Assembly (NCBI GenBank): GCA_016196905.1
Contig: JACPWV010000202.1
Coordinates: 1 to 14,500 of the forward strand
DNA length: 14,500 nucleotides
Direction: 5' to 3'
Source of the DNA: Chloroflexota bacterium
GTDB taxonomy: Bacteria > Chloroflexota > Anaerolineae > UBA7937 > JACPPX01
The notes under the pieces are model-generated. The model was not told the origin of the DNA. It worked only from the letters and a program-made list of their open reading frames with translations, and did no database searches. Below, in pieces: positions 1 through 5,967 of this stretch; the first letter of the stretch is position 1, and each line of letters starts with the position of its first letter. Made by a program: the position numbers and the translations under genes.

Positions 1-880
1 CGTGAGCAAATTCCACCGGCAACAGGCTGAGAAGCGAGATAACGAGCATGATAGCTATGCTGACTATAGCCCGTCGGGGGGAAATAGTTCGGACGGCCAG
101 CCTGTGGTTCAGCAAGTGAACGATTCTATCTTGGGTAACGTTCAAAGCCCCGGTAGTTACAGCCATGGCTGGCATTTCGATCTTGTCCGAGGCGAGAAGT
201 TTCAATAAGGCTCGAGCGAGCGGTTCCGGATCGCCCATTCGCTCTATGGCTTCCTCATCAGCCGCAAGCTCCTTGGCCTGCACATAGCTATCCCGGAGCT
301 CGCCAATCGTGGGAATGAAGAACAACCCCCGTGCCAGAGTCATGGTGAGAAGAATTCGTAGGGGATCTCGCTGCTGGACGTGATATTGCTCGTGCCATAG
401 CACAGCTCGCAGTTCCTCGCTGTCCAGGCGATCCATTAATCCAGTCGAAAGACAGACCTGCGGAAGCGCGAGACCGAAGCTGAAGAGTAAAGGCTGGTCA
501 CTTCGAATCAGACGTAGGCGTTGTGCCAACCCTGTTTCACACGCCAACTGTTCAAGATGCGGAGGCATAGGGCATTCTTCTTGCAAGAGTTGCTGAACCC
601 GCTGATGGGTTGAGAGGACTTTTTGCAAAACGCTGATTAGGAAGGCCAAAGAGATAAGCGCCAGAACAAAAGCTGGGAACCCCCATCGCCACGCATAGAT
701 TGCGCCACCTAAGCTAGTCAAGGCCCAATAGCAAAGCTCTGCCACATACATTAAGGGCGATGGTGCCGAGATGAACAAAGTCAATAAGGCAGCTAGGCTA
801 GCTCCGCTGAGCCCCACCAAGAGATAGAACGATCTTCTAGCGGCGCAGGCTGGCCTTGCGCAACGCAACCATTCCTTCAT
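1..880 (-). CDS. M56 (BlaR1/MecR1-type) membrane metalloprotease, C-terminus beyond window
   Basis: The frame opens with ATG at 880 and stays open for 293 codons to the window edge, so the C-terminus is not visible. The zinc-protease signature HEQYH is at residues 163-167, and ELAADEE (E204, D208) follows about 40 residues later as the expected third ligand region; this HExxH plus ELxAD pairing is typical of M56. Hydrophobic segments lie near residues 17-38, 68-88, 176-195 and 271-288, with the catalytic part between them. In BlaR1/MecR1 systems such a protease, once triggered, leads to cleavage of the partner repressor. The partner gene is immediately upstream: its TAG stop at 884-882 is one base from this ATG, so the two are cotranscribed and probably translationally coupled. 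Whether a penicillin-binding or other sensor domain follows cannot be seen. Family assignment is firm; the signal is unknown. Confidence 0.88.
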   Translation of the reverse strand, partial: MKEWLRCARPACAARRSFYLLVGLSGASLAALLTLFISAPSPLMYVAELCYWALTSLGGAIYAWRWGFPAFVLALISLAFLISVLQKVLSTHQRVQQLLQEECPMPPHLEQLACETGLAQRLRLIRSDQPLLFSFGLALPQVCLSTGLMDRLDSEELRAVLWHEQYHVQQRDPLRILLTMTLARGLFFIPTIGELRDSYVQAKELAADEEAIERMGDPEPLARALLKLLASDKIEMPAMAVTTGALNVTQDRIVHLLNHRLAVRTISPRRAIVSIAIMLVISLLSLLPVEFAH

Positions 881-881
881 C

Positions 882-1304
882 CTAGCCTCTGCCACCTCGC
901 CTTCGAATCAGCTCCCTGAGCGCCTCGATCTGTTCAGCGGGGATCTCGTCCAAGACATCCACAAATTGAGCTAGGGCCAACTCCCCGAAATCGTCTAGTA
1001 GTCCGCGCACCACCTGCTGGGAGACACTCTCCAGGAACGCTTCGCGGGTCTCGGAAGGGACGTAACGAAAAGCTCTCCCCTCCTTGTAGCGTCGAAGCAA
1101 GCCCTTTTTGACCAGGCGGTTCATAACCGTCATGACCGTTCGGTAATTGGCTTTACCTCCGAGCCGATCGCACACATCCTGCACCGTCGGCTGCTCCAAG
1201 TCCCAGACAGCCTCCGTGATGCGTGCTTCCAATTCGCCCAGAATTCGGGACAATCCCGACCGATTTAGCTTGAAAATACGGATGGAACCGCCTTTGGGGG
1301 TCAA
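882..1304 (-). CDS. BlaI/MecI/CopY-family transcriptional repressor
   Basis: Small winged-helix repressor. The motif ELEARITEAVWDLEQPTVQD matches the start of the BlaI fold, YRTVMTVMNRLVKKGL matches the recognition helix, and GRAFRYVP the wing. A C-terminal dimerisation helix region follows (QQVVRGLLDDF onward). I choose the TTG start at 1304-1302 (140 residues). It has AGAGGGG seven bases upstream and lies 24 bases inside the predicted transcript. TTG at 1325 and GTG at 1322 are in frame but fall at the predicted transcription start. The family normally begins close to the LSELE-like segment, which also favours a short N-terminus. The protein has one cysteine (in VCDRL) and no CxC pairs, so CopY-style direct copper sensing is unlikely. 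It is paired with the M56 protease gene downstream, as in BlaI-BlaR1 systems. Likely autoregulated through the operator over its -10 box; probable targets are given in the operator entries. Confidence 0.9.
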   Translation of the reverse strand: MTPKGGSIRIFKLNRSGLSRILGELEARITEAVWDLEQPTVQDVCDRLGGKANYRTVMTVMNRLVKKGLLRRYKEGRAFRYVPSETREAFLESVSQQVVRGLLDDFGELALAQFVDVLDEIPAEQIEALRELIRRRGGRG

Positions 1305-1326
1305 CGGCTTTCCCCTCTGCACCAAC

Positions 1327-1343
1327 TCTTACTCATTATAAGA
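1327..1343. promoter_or_regulatory. BlaI-type operator A, over the repressor promoter
   Basis: TCTTACTCATTATAAGA is a 7-3-7 inverted repeat with near-symmetric arms; CTCTTA/TAAGAG at its ends is a perfect 6-base pair. It matches operator B at 15 of 17 positions. It covers the -10 box and predicted start site of the repressor promoter, so binding would block transcription. TTACA/TGTAA-like arms are the known recognition pattern of BlaI/MecI/CopY repressors. The three-base spacer is what I see here; binding itself is inferred. Confidence 0.72.
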
Positions 1344-1363
1344 GCAAGTTCTCTGGAGAGCAA
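1335..1363 (-). promoter_or_regulatory. Promoter A of the repressor-M56 operon
   Basis: Minus-strand -35 TTGCTC (1363-1358) and a consensus -10 TATAAT (1340-1335) are separated by 17 bases. The predicted start is about 1328, giving a 24-base leader with AGAGGGG before the TTG at 1304. This is a strong sigma-70-type match located where the repressor-protease operon needs a promoter. Confidence 0.75.
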
Positions 1364-1632
1364 TCCTTCTGTGGGCGCGTTTTAAAAGGTTTTTCCCTCG
1401 AGAACATCCTCGCGGTGCACGCTGCACAGTTCTCAGCCAGGCACCCAGTCCGTGGGCAATGACTGCGAGAGATCGAAGATCGTCGTCGAATTGATCTCAG
1501 GGTTCAACTTTTGGGGCCGCGGAGGCCCAGAAGCCCACCCTAATCAAGAGCGCGCGGCGGGTCAATCCACCCGCTCGCTCCGCCACTAACCCCTTCCCCC
1601 CCGGTGGATCGAAAACCTCTCCATTCCTCAAC

Positions 1633-1649
1633 TCTTACACATTGTAAGA
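1633..1649. promoter_or_regulatory. BlaI-type operator B
   Basis: TCTTACACATTGTAAGA is a perfect inverted repeat, with 7-base arms TCTTACA/TGTAAGA and spacer CAT. It is the best of the three operators in the window. It overlaps the -10 box of promoter B in the same relative position as operator A on promoter A. The core TTACA/TGTAA is the established BlaI/MecI/CopY half-site; occupation by the neighbouring repressor is inferred. Confidence 0.78.
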
Positions 1650-1669
1650 CAGACTGCTCATAAAAGCAA
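1641..1669 (-). promoter_or_regulatory. Promoter B, near-duplicate of promoter A
   Basis: Minus-strand -35 TTGCTT (1669-1664), 17-base spacer and -10 TACAAT (1646-1641), with a predicted start about 1634. It shares with promoter A the context GGATTGCT before the -35 box and GTAAGAGTTG after the -10 box, which suggests a duplicated promoter segment. It begins only 18 bases after the CopD-like stop codon. Its product could be a long leader of the repressor mRNA or a small RNA. Confidence 0.6.
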
Positions 1670-1686
1670 TCCCCTCGTGGCCTAGC

Positions 1687-2745
1687 TCAATGCGTTGCGA
1701 TGCGATGTAAATAGCCCAGGGCGACGCCTAGCATGAACGTGGTTAGCATGAAGATAAACTGAACTCGAGCCAACCACCGCCACGCCGCTGGAAGCGTGGG
1801 CGTCTCCGGCAACGGGTGGGGGTTAGCCTCCGTTTCAACCGCAGCCCGCCTAGGAAGCCTCAGCAGCCTGGCAGCTATCCACCACTGCATCGCGCCCGCA
1901 TTCGTCAACATGGCGACGACAATAACATGTTTAGCAAATAGCAACAGGGCATAGGGGTATCCATAGGTGGATACCACCACCAATTGGCGCAGAATCGTCT
2001 CCGGACCTTTCCAGATGGGCACCGGCGCCTCGGAGATCGTGTTGTAGACAAAATTATATAGGCCACTCCCCCCTAGACCAATCAGACCTGCCCACATCAA
2101 AGCCATCAAAAAATGTGAACTGCGAAGGGCCTGAGCTGATAGTTGCATCACAGATTGCCATTCCATCGGCCTCAAGCGTACGAGTCCGAAAGTAGCAACG
2201 GCCAGAGCCAACCCTGCCAAAACGTGAACGATGAAAGCGTACAGATTAGCCATATCCCGAACAGAAAACTCTTCCGGCGAGGCTTCCACCTCGAGGCTAG
2301 GTATTGGAGGAAGGTCCGCGATAGGCCCAACTCGCTCTTCGAAGAAAACGTGGGCGACCACCGGTTCATTAAAGGCGATGTGGACGATCCAATCGCCGGG
2401 CCCAGAAAAGATCACCGTTCCTTGGTAGGTACCTGGTGTGGCCTCCTCTTGTTCTCGCGCCACGACGGTCAACTCTGCACGGTTGGACTCCCTGGGCTGG
2501 GTCAGAAACAATATAATGGCGTCCTCGATTGGCTGCCCGGTGCTGCGGTCGCGAACCTGGAGACGATAAGTATGCTCCAAGGGCTTAATCGCAGCCCGGA
2601 CGACTTCGACTTGAACACGAACAACCGATGTGGCTTGAGCCAATACATGCAGCGCCAATAGGGGCAGCAGGGAGAGGAAAGCGCTGAAGATGATGAAGTG
2701 GAACTGACCCGTACTTATCTTGAGTCGGCGCCATAGATCATCCAT
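1687..2745 (-). CDS. FixH/YtkA-like plus CopD-like membrane fusion protein
   Basis: 352 residues. Residues 15-37 form an N-terminal membrane segment or signal anchor. Residues about 44-135 look like an extracytoplasmic beta-sandwich of the FixH/YtkA kind, recognised by the course GQPIEDAI, then ATPGTYQGTV, then GPGDWIVHIAF. Four hydrophobic helices follow (about 168-190, 211-234, 264-283, 326-346), with intramembrane or edge histidines H174, H211, H273 and H347, resembling the CopD membrane domain. FixH and CopD relatives act in copper handling or oxidase maturation, but the exact role is not shown. ATG at 2745 is preceded by AAAGG at about ten bases and lies 13 bases after the cytochrome stop, so it is third in the SCO-cytochrome unit. 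Domain calls rest on pattern, not on a search. Confidence 0.65.
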   Translation of the reverse strand: MDDLWRRLKISTGQFHFIIFSAFLSLLPLLALHVLAQATSVVRVQVEVVRAAIKPLEHTYRLQVRDRSTGQPIEDAIILFLTQPRESNRAELTVVAREQEEATPGTYQGTVIFSGPGDWIVHIAFNEPVVAHVFFEERVGPIADLPPIPSLEVEASPEEFSVRDMANLYAFIVHVLAGLALAVATFGLVRLRPMEWQSVMQLSAQALRSSHFLMALMWAGLIGLGGSGLYNFVYNTISEAPVPIWKGPETILRQLVVVSTYGYPYALLLFAKHVIVVAMLTNAGAMQWWIAARLLRLPRRAAVETEANPHPLPETPTLPAAWRWLARVQFIFMLTTFMLGVALGYLHRIATH

Positions 2746-2758
2746 GAGTCATTAACCT

Positions 2759-3169
2759 TTACGGAGCCCGGTAGCGAGAGGTCACATCGGCTTGGACTCG
2801 CCTTTGTTCTTCATCCCACCATGTTTTGATAAAAACCACCACTGCCTCGATTTCGGCTTCGCCTAGTTCATCACTATAGCCAGGCATTGAGATCTGCAGC
2901 CCCAACTTGCCGTTTTGGATCCAGTCACGGATTTGCTGATCAGGATGATGCCAGGCATGGCCCGTTCGATCCAGGGCTGGCCCGATTTGGCCCTCGCCGC
3001 GCGAGCCATGGCAGCGGGCACAGGTCGCTTGGTAAACCTGTTGACCTAGAGCCAAGAGCGAATCTTGAGCAGGACCTGAACGAGAAGGAGCCATGCCGCA
3101 AGCCACAAGCAGGGATGCAACCCATAAGAAGCTAACACACCTCAGAATGGTTTTCATAAAACCGACCAC
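2759..3169 (-). CDS. Monohaem cytochrome c lipoprotein
   Basis: 136 residues. A hydrophobic signal peptide ends in the lipobox LVAC, with C24 as the predicted lipidation site, so the protein should be anchored on the outer face of the cytoplasmic membrane. The haem motif CARCH is at residues 50-54, and SMPGY supplies a likely distal haem ligand, M95. The fold matches small class I cytochromes c of the cytochrome_CBB3/cytochrome c family, which carry electrons to or within terminal oxidases. The GTG at 3169 is chosen because GGGATGA lies just upstream; ATG at 3157 is the alternative and leaves the signal peptide intact. The SCO stop is only six bases upstream. Position between an SCO protein and a CopD-like protein fits a role near a copper-containing oxidase, although no oxidase gene is in the window. 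Confidence 0.88.
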   Translation of the reverse strand: MVGFMKTILRCVSFLWVASLLVACGMAPSRSGPAQDSLLALGQQVYQATCARCHGSRGEGQIGPALDRTGHAWHHPDQQIRDWIQNGKLGLQISMPGYSDELGEAEIEAVVVFIKTWWDEEQRRVQADVTSRYRAP

Positions 3170-3175
3170 GATTTT

Positions 3176-3823
3176 TCATCCCGACCCACTCAGTAGCTCG
3201 CGGATGTGTTTGACCAGCAGTTCGCCGAGCCGAGGGCCAGCCCAGGGAGCGACTAGGCCTTCGTCGGACAAAGGCGTGGAAACATACCAGCGCTTTCTAC
3301 CCTGCTGATCAATGATGAAAACCCCAGGCGTGTGCTCGAAGTCGTCCTCGCCTGGTTGTGCGACGACCGCGATGGAGTATGCCTCCCACACGGGCACGAG
3401 TTCCTCCGGAGTGCCGGTTAGAAAGCGCCAGCTCGGAATCTCGTCCAGGCGTTGCTCCCTCGTGAATTTGGCCACATCCTGCGGGGCGTTGAACACTGCA
3501 TTGACATTCACGGCAAGAAAGACGACCTGCTCAACATCGCCCCCGAGTGATCGGTGTGTCCTGCGAAGCTCAAAGGCAGTCAGTGGGCAAGTCTCATCAC
3601 AGCGGCTATCGAAGAAGGCGAGGATCACGACCTTGCCCCGAAAGTCAGACAGGGCCATACTAGCACCCTTCTGGTCGATCAACCGAAAGTCCGAGGCCCG
3701 CCCGGCCAACTCGGTACCCTGATAGACTCTCGGGGCTTCCGAGCGGTTAAAGGTAGACAAGCTTCTGATGTACGCTACCCAGGCCAAGGCTGCCAGGATT
3801 CCAACGACACCCAACAGCAACAC
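3176..3823 (-). CDS. SCO1/SenC-family copper or thiol protein
   Basis: 215 residues from the GTG at 3823. One membrane anchor (about residues 2-19) is followed by a thioredoxin-fold domain. The SCO copper site is present: CDETC gives C75 and C79 (CxxxC), and H164 in the DFEHTPGVFIID segment is the distal ligand. SCO proteins deliver copper to the CuA site of cytochrome oxidase or reduce its cysteines. The start is uncertain. The frame is open upstream to a TGA at 3889-3887, reading through basic residues that would suit a cytoplasmic tail before the anchor, but it contains no ATG. The Shine-Dalgarno match before 3823 is weak, so a non-ATG start further upstream is possible. First gene of the unit with the cytochrome and the CopD-like gene, behind the operator-bearing promoter at 3907-3935. 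Confidence 0.85.
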   Translation of the reverse strand: MLLLGVVGILAALAWVAYIRSLSTFNRSEAPRVYQGTELAGRASDFRLIDQKGASMALSDFRGKVVILAFFDSRCDETCPLTAFELRRTHRSLGGDVEQVVFLAVNVNAVFNAPQDVAKFTREQRLDEIPSWRFLTGTPEELVPVWEAYSIAVVAQPGEDDFEHTPGVFIIDQQGRKRWYVSTPLSDEGLVAPWAGPRLGELLVKHIRELLSGSG

Positions 3824-3906
3824 TGCCCATCTTTTGTAAGGATCAGTCCACTTCCTCAGATAATCCGTGTTCGGCCACCCCCGAAGTCAATTTGCACCGT
3901 CAATTT

Positions 3907-3935
3907 ATATTACAGTATGTAAGACTTTAAGCCAA
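3907..3935 (-). promoter_or_regulatory. Predicted promoter of the SCO-cytochrome-CopD unit
   Basis: Minus-strand -35 TTGGCT (3935-3930), 17-base spacer and -10 TAATAT (3912-3907), with a predicted start near 3900. Both boxes are imperfect, but the spacing is ideal and the site lies in the only gap before the SCO gene. The operator at 3908-3924 fills the spacer and the -10 box. An alternative -10 (TATAAA) overlaps the same place. Confidence 0.55.
3908..3924. promoter_or_regulatory. BlaI-type operator C, on the SCO unit promoter
   Basis: TATTACAGTATGTAAGA has the same 7-3-7 layout as operators A and B. TTACA/TGTAA is perfect and only one arm position breaks symmetry. It agrees with operator B at 13 of 17 positions, and three of the four differences are in the spacer. 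It sits between the -35 and -10 boxes, the usual place for repression. This links the SCO-cytochrome-CopD genes to the repressor encoded about 2.6 kb away. Confidence 0.72.
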
Positions 3936-3996
3936 AAGATTGAAGCGTTCGTGAGGTCCAGAATCGCTAGTTTGACGCGAAGCAAAAGATGGGCTC

Positions 3997-4017
3997 GCAG
4001 CACACTTGCTGTTTTTT
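3997..4017 (+). terminator. Plus-strand intrinsic-terminator-like hairpin
   Basis: CAGCA (3998-4002), loop CACT and TGCTG (4007-4011) are followed by six T (4012-4017), reading on the plus strand. A flanking G:U pair can extend the stem. The stem is short and moderate in G+C, so it is a weak candidate. No plus-strand gene precedes it; if active it would stop antisense transcription entering the ETF-QO-like gene. It is not oriented to end the minus-strand operon. Confidence 0.35.
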
Positions 4018-4025
4018 CCACTACA

Positions 4026-5936
4026 TCACATGAGCGTGTATTCCGGGCCGCTGCCTCCCTCGGGAGGGGTGAGGCGTCCACCTTTGGCGCTGATTGCCCC
4101 GCACTGAATACAGTTCGTGGGGTTGACCCTCACCACTTTCTGGCCGTTTGATACAACCCCCCATTCGTACACACTGGCTGGGCACATGTGGATCCATGCC
4201 TCGCCTACTTCCTCCGACACGCGCGGTTGGATGCGCAGATGGGTGGGCTGGTTATCTCGGCTTCGGTTTCCGCTGACATACACGCTGCTGAGCTTGTCGA
4301 AGGTCAGCACGCCGTCCGGAGGCGGGTAGGTACGCGATCCTCGAAAGAGAGCCTGCTCACTGTCCGCCCCCGTGCGGAATCTCCAACCCGGAAAGATCCC
4401 GTCGGTCACGGTCATCAGCCCCGCAAGTATCACCCCGGGCGCAAAGCCGTATTGAAATGACTGGCGCATGTTCCGCACCCGGTAGAGGTCACGCCAGACG
4501 AAGCTGGCCTTCACCGCACGATCGTAGTTGTCGAGCGCATGGGGAGCGCCTGGGTCCACCCCAGCTTTCAGGAGCTCGAAAATCGCCTCCGCGGCCAGGA
4601 TGCCTGACCACATGGCGTAGTGAATCCCCTTCAGCGCAGGGACATTGACGAAGCCCGCCGCGTCGCCCACGAGCAACGCTCCGGGAACGTTCAGGCGATC
4701 GGGGAGGGAATAAAATCCCCCTTCCGGGATCGTCTTGGCACCCCATCCGATCCGCTGAACAGCGGAGAGCATCTGTTGGAAGAGGGGATGGCGCTTCATT
4801 TGCTGCATGAGGTCATGGACAGAGAGGGAAGCATCGGAGTAGCCCATGCCCAGCACCAGGCCGAGAGATATCATATGGGGACCCATCGGATAAACAAAAC
4901 TCCCGCCGAATTCTCGAAAGCGCATCTGGTTTCGCAGGGGCCAGCCCATGGTATGGATAACTTTGGTGAGCGGCTTGGGTACCTCCCACACCTCCTTCAC
5001 CCCCAGCGCATAGCTCTGTGGGTTCGTTCGTTTGAGCCCGAAATGTTCAATAGCCGCCTGCGTGAGGTGCCCGGTAGTCCCCTCACCGAGGAGCGTCACT
5101 TTGGCCGCCATCTCCGACCCCGCTTCGGAATTCGGAAGTCGGTTCCCCTCCTTGTCCAGTCCCCTATCCCCGGTGCACACGCCTCGCACCACGCCATTCT
5201 CCACCAGCAGCTTCACGCCGGCGGTCTCGTTCAGGATGGTCACTCCCAATGCTTCCGCCTTTTCCGCAAGCCAGTCCCCCACTTTGCTGAGCGACGCTAC
5301 GTAATAGCCCCTGCTTCGCATAGGAGGAGGGATGAGCGGGCTCCGGAAGGCATGCCTTTCGGTTAAAAGATAGAGAGCTTCATTGGTGACGGGACCCAAA
5401 AAGGGCAGGTCGGTGTCCCGGAGATCCGGGAACAGGCGCCTAAAAGCCACGGGGTTTACCACCGCGCCCGACAGCAGATGGGCGCCCGGGTATTTCCCCT
5501 TCTCGATGACGACGATGGGGTATTCCCCTAAAGATCCCCTCAGCTTAGGAGCCTCCTGCAGAAGCTGAGCCAGGCGAATCGCCCCCGCCAAGCTGGCCGG
5601 GCCCGCACCTACAAAGAGAACCCCAACCTCAATTCGGGACTCGGCAGGGGCCTGAAGGCGGGAGATGAATTCGCCCGCCTGAACAGGGGGCTTGAAATGT
5701 GCCGGGATCATGTCCATTCTACTGGCCGATCCAGGAGCGCTATCCGTCTCACCCAGCAGGAGATAACGCCCTAGCAGGTAGATCGGCCGAACGAAGATCA
5801 AGACAGCGGCGCCCAGCAGGGCCGCTAGGATCAGCGGACGAGCCAGCATGGCCGGGATCTGCCAAGAGGTGATCAACATAGCGATGAGCGCGGTCAAGAG
5901 CAGCGGCAGCAAAAGTAAGCGAGGGATCGCCTTCAT
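4026..5936 (-). CDS. ETF-quinone oxidoreductase-like flavoprotein with N-terminal membrane helices and incomplete cluster motif
   Basis: 636 residues. Two hydrophobic segments (about 6-26 and 33-56) precede the flavoprotein, unlike the usual monotopic ETF-QO. The FAD-binding GAGPASLAG is at residues 110-118. GAHLLSGAVVNP (151-162) and GDAAGFVNVPALKG (424-437) are strongly ETF-QO-like. The C-terminal ferredoxin-like region has C585 in HMCPASVYEW, then NCIQCGAIS with C609 and C612. The fourth expected cluster ligand position (CxxCxxC) is isoleucine 615. The end PEGGSGPEY matches the ETF-QO tail. ETF-QO passes electrons from electron-transfer flavoprotein to quinone; here the cluster may be three-cysteine, altered or absent. 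ATG at 5936 has AGGGAG upstream and follows nuoN by 31 bases, so it is probably the last gene of the nuo transcript. No etfA or etfB is visible. FixC or other quinone-linked flavoprotein roles remain possible. Confidence 0.85.
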   Translation of the reverse strand: MKAIPRLLLLPLLLTALIAMLITSWQIPAMLARPLILAALLGAAVLIFVRPIYLLGRYLLLGETDSAPGSASRMDMIPAHFKPPVQAGEFISRLQAPAESRIEVGVLFVGAGPASLAGAIRLAQLLQEAPKLRGSLGEYPIVVIEKGKYPGAHLLSGAVVNPVAFRRLFPDLRDTDLPFLGPVTNEALYLLTERHAFRSPLIPPPMRSRGYYVASLSKVGDWLAEKAEALGVTILNETAGVKLLVENGVVRGVCTGDRGLDKEGNRLPNSEAGSEMAAKVTLLGEGTTGHLTQAAIEHFGLKRTNPQSYALGVKEVWEVPKPLTKVIHTMGWPLRNQMRFREFGGSFVYPMGPHMISLGLVLGMGYSDASLSVHDLMQQMKRHPLFQQMLSAVQRIGWGAKTIPEGGFYSLPDRLNVPGALLVGDAAGFVNVPALKGIHYAMWSGILAAEAIFELLKAGVDPGAPHALDNYDRAVKASFVWRDLYRVRNMRQSFQYGFAPGVILAGLMTVTDGIFPGWRFRTGADSEQALFRGSRTYPPPDGVLTFDKLSSVYVSGNRSRDNQPTHLRIQPRVSEEVGEAWIHMCPASVYEWGVVSNGQKVVRVNPTNCIQCGAISAKGGRLTPPEGGSGPEYTLM

Positions 5937-5967
5937 CGTTTCTCCCTAGAGGCTTAAGAGAACCAAG

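Larger units (their letters stand above)
1345..1686. other. Non-coding stretch between the CopD-like gene and the repressor gene
   Basis: I find no convincing protein gene here. It holds promoter A and promoter B with operator B. The transcript from B would cross about 300 bases before the repressor gene. Within that leader are a 7-base inverted repeat (ATCCACC/GGTGGAT, about 1565-1610), a GGGCC/GGCCC hairpin at about 1513-1528 and a short GTGCA/TGCAC hairpin near 1416-1428. None has a U-tract on the minus strand, so none is an evident terminator. A 44-codon frame opening with TTG at 1631 exists but lacks independent support. Confidence 0.6.

Noticed and set aside
2..208. 68-codon plus-strand open frame at the left edge
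   Set aside because: It is opposite the M56 protease frame, which has clear HExxH and ELAAD motifs.
882..1304. CopY-type direct copper sensor
   Set aside because: The C-terminal paired CxC cysteines of CopY are absent and an M56 protease partner is present, so BlaI-type control by proteolysis is more likely.
1513..1528. GGGCC/GGCCC hairpin as a minus-strand terminator
   Set aside because: It is followed on the minus strand by CAAAAG, not by a U-tract.
1497..1631. 44-codon frame downstream of promoter B
   Set aside because: It has a TTG start, no ribosome site and no recognisable features; kept only as part of the promoter B question.
2143..2661. 172-codon plus-strand open frame
   Set aside because: It is antisense to the CopD-like gene, with no ribosome site or family resemblance.
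4026..4140. Frameshift explaining the missing cluster cysteine
   Set aside because: The frame continues into the conserved PEGGSGPEY tail, and no single indel places a cysteine at the expected position.
4620..5366. 248-codon plus-strand open frame
   Set aside because: Antisense shadow of the ETF-QO-like gene, rich in His, Arg and Gln as such shadows are in G+C-rich DNA.
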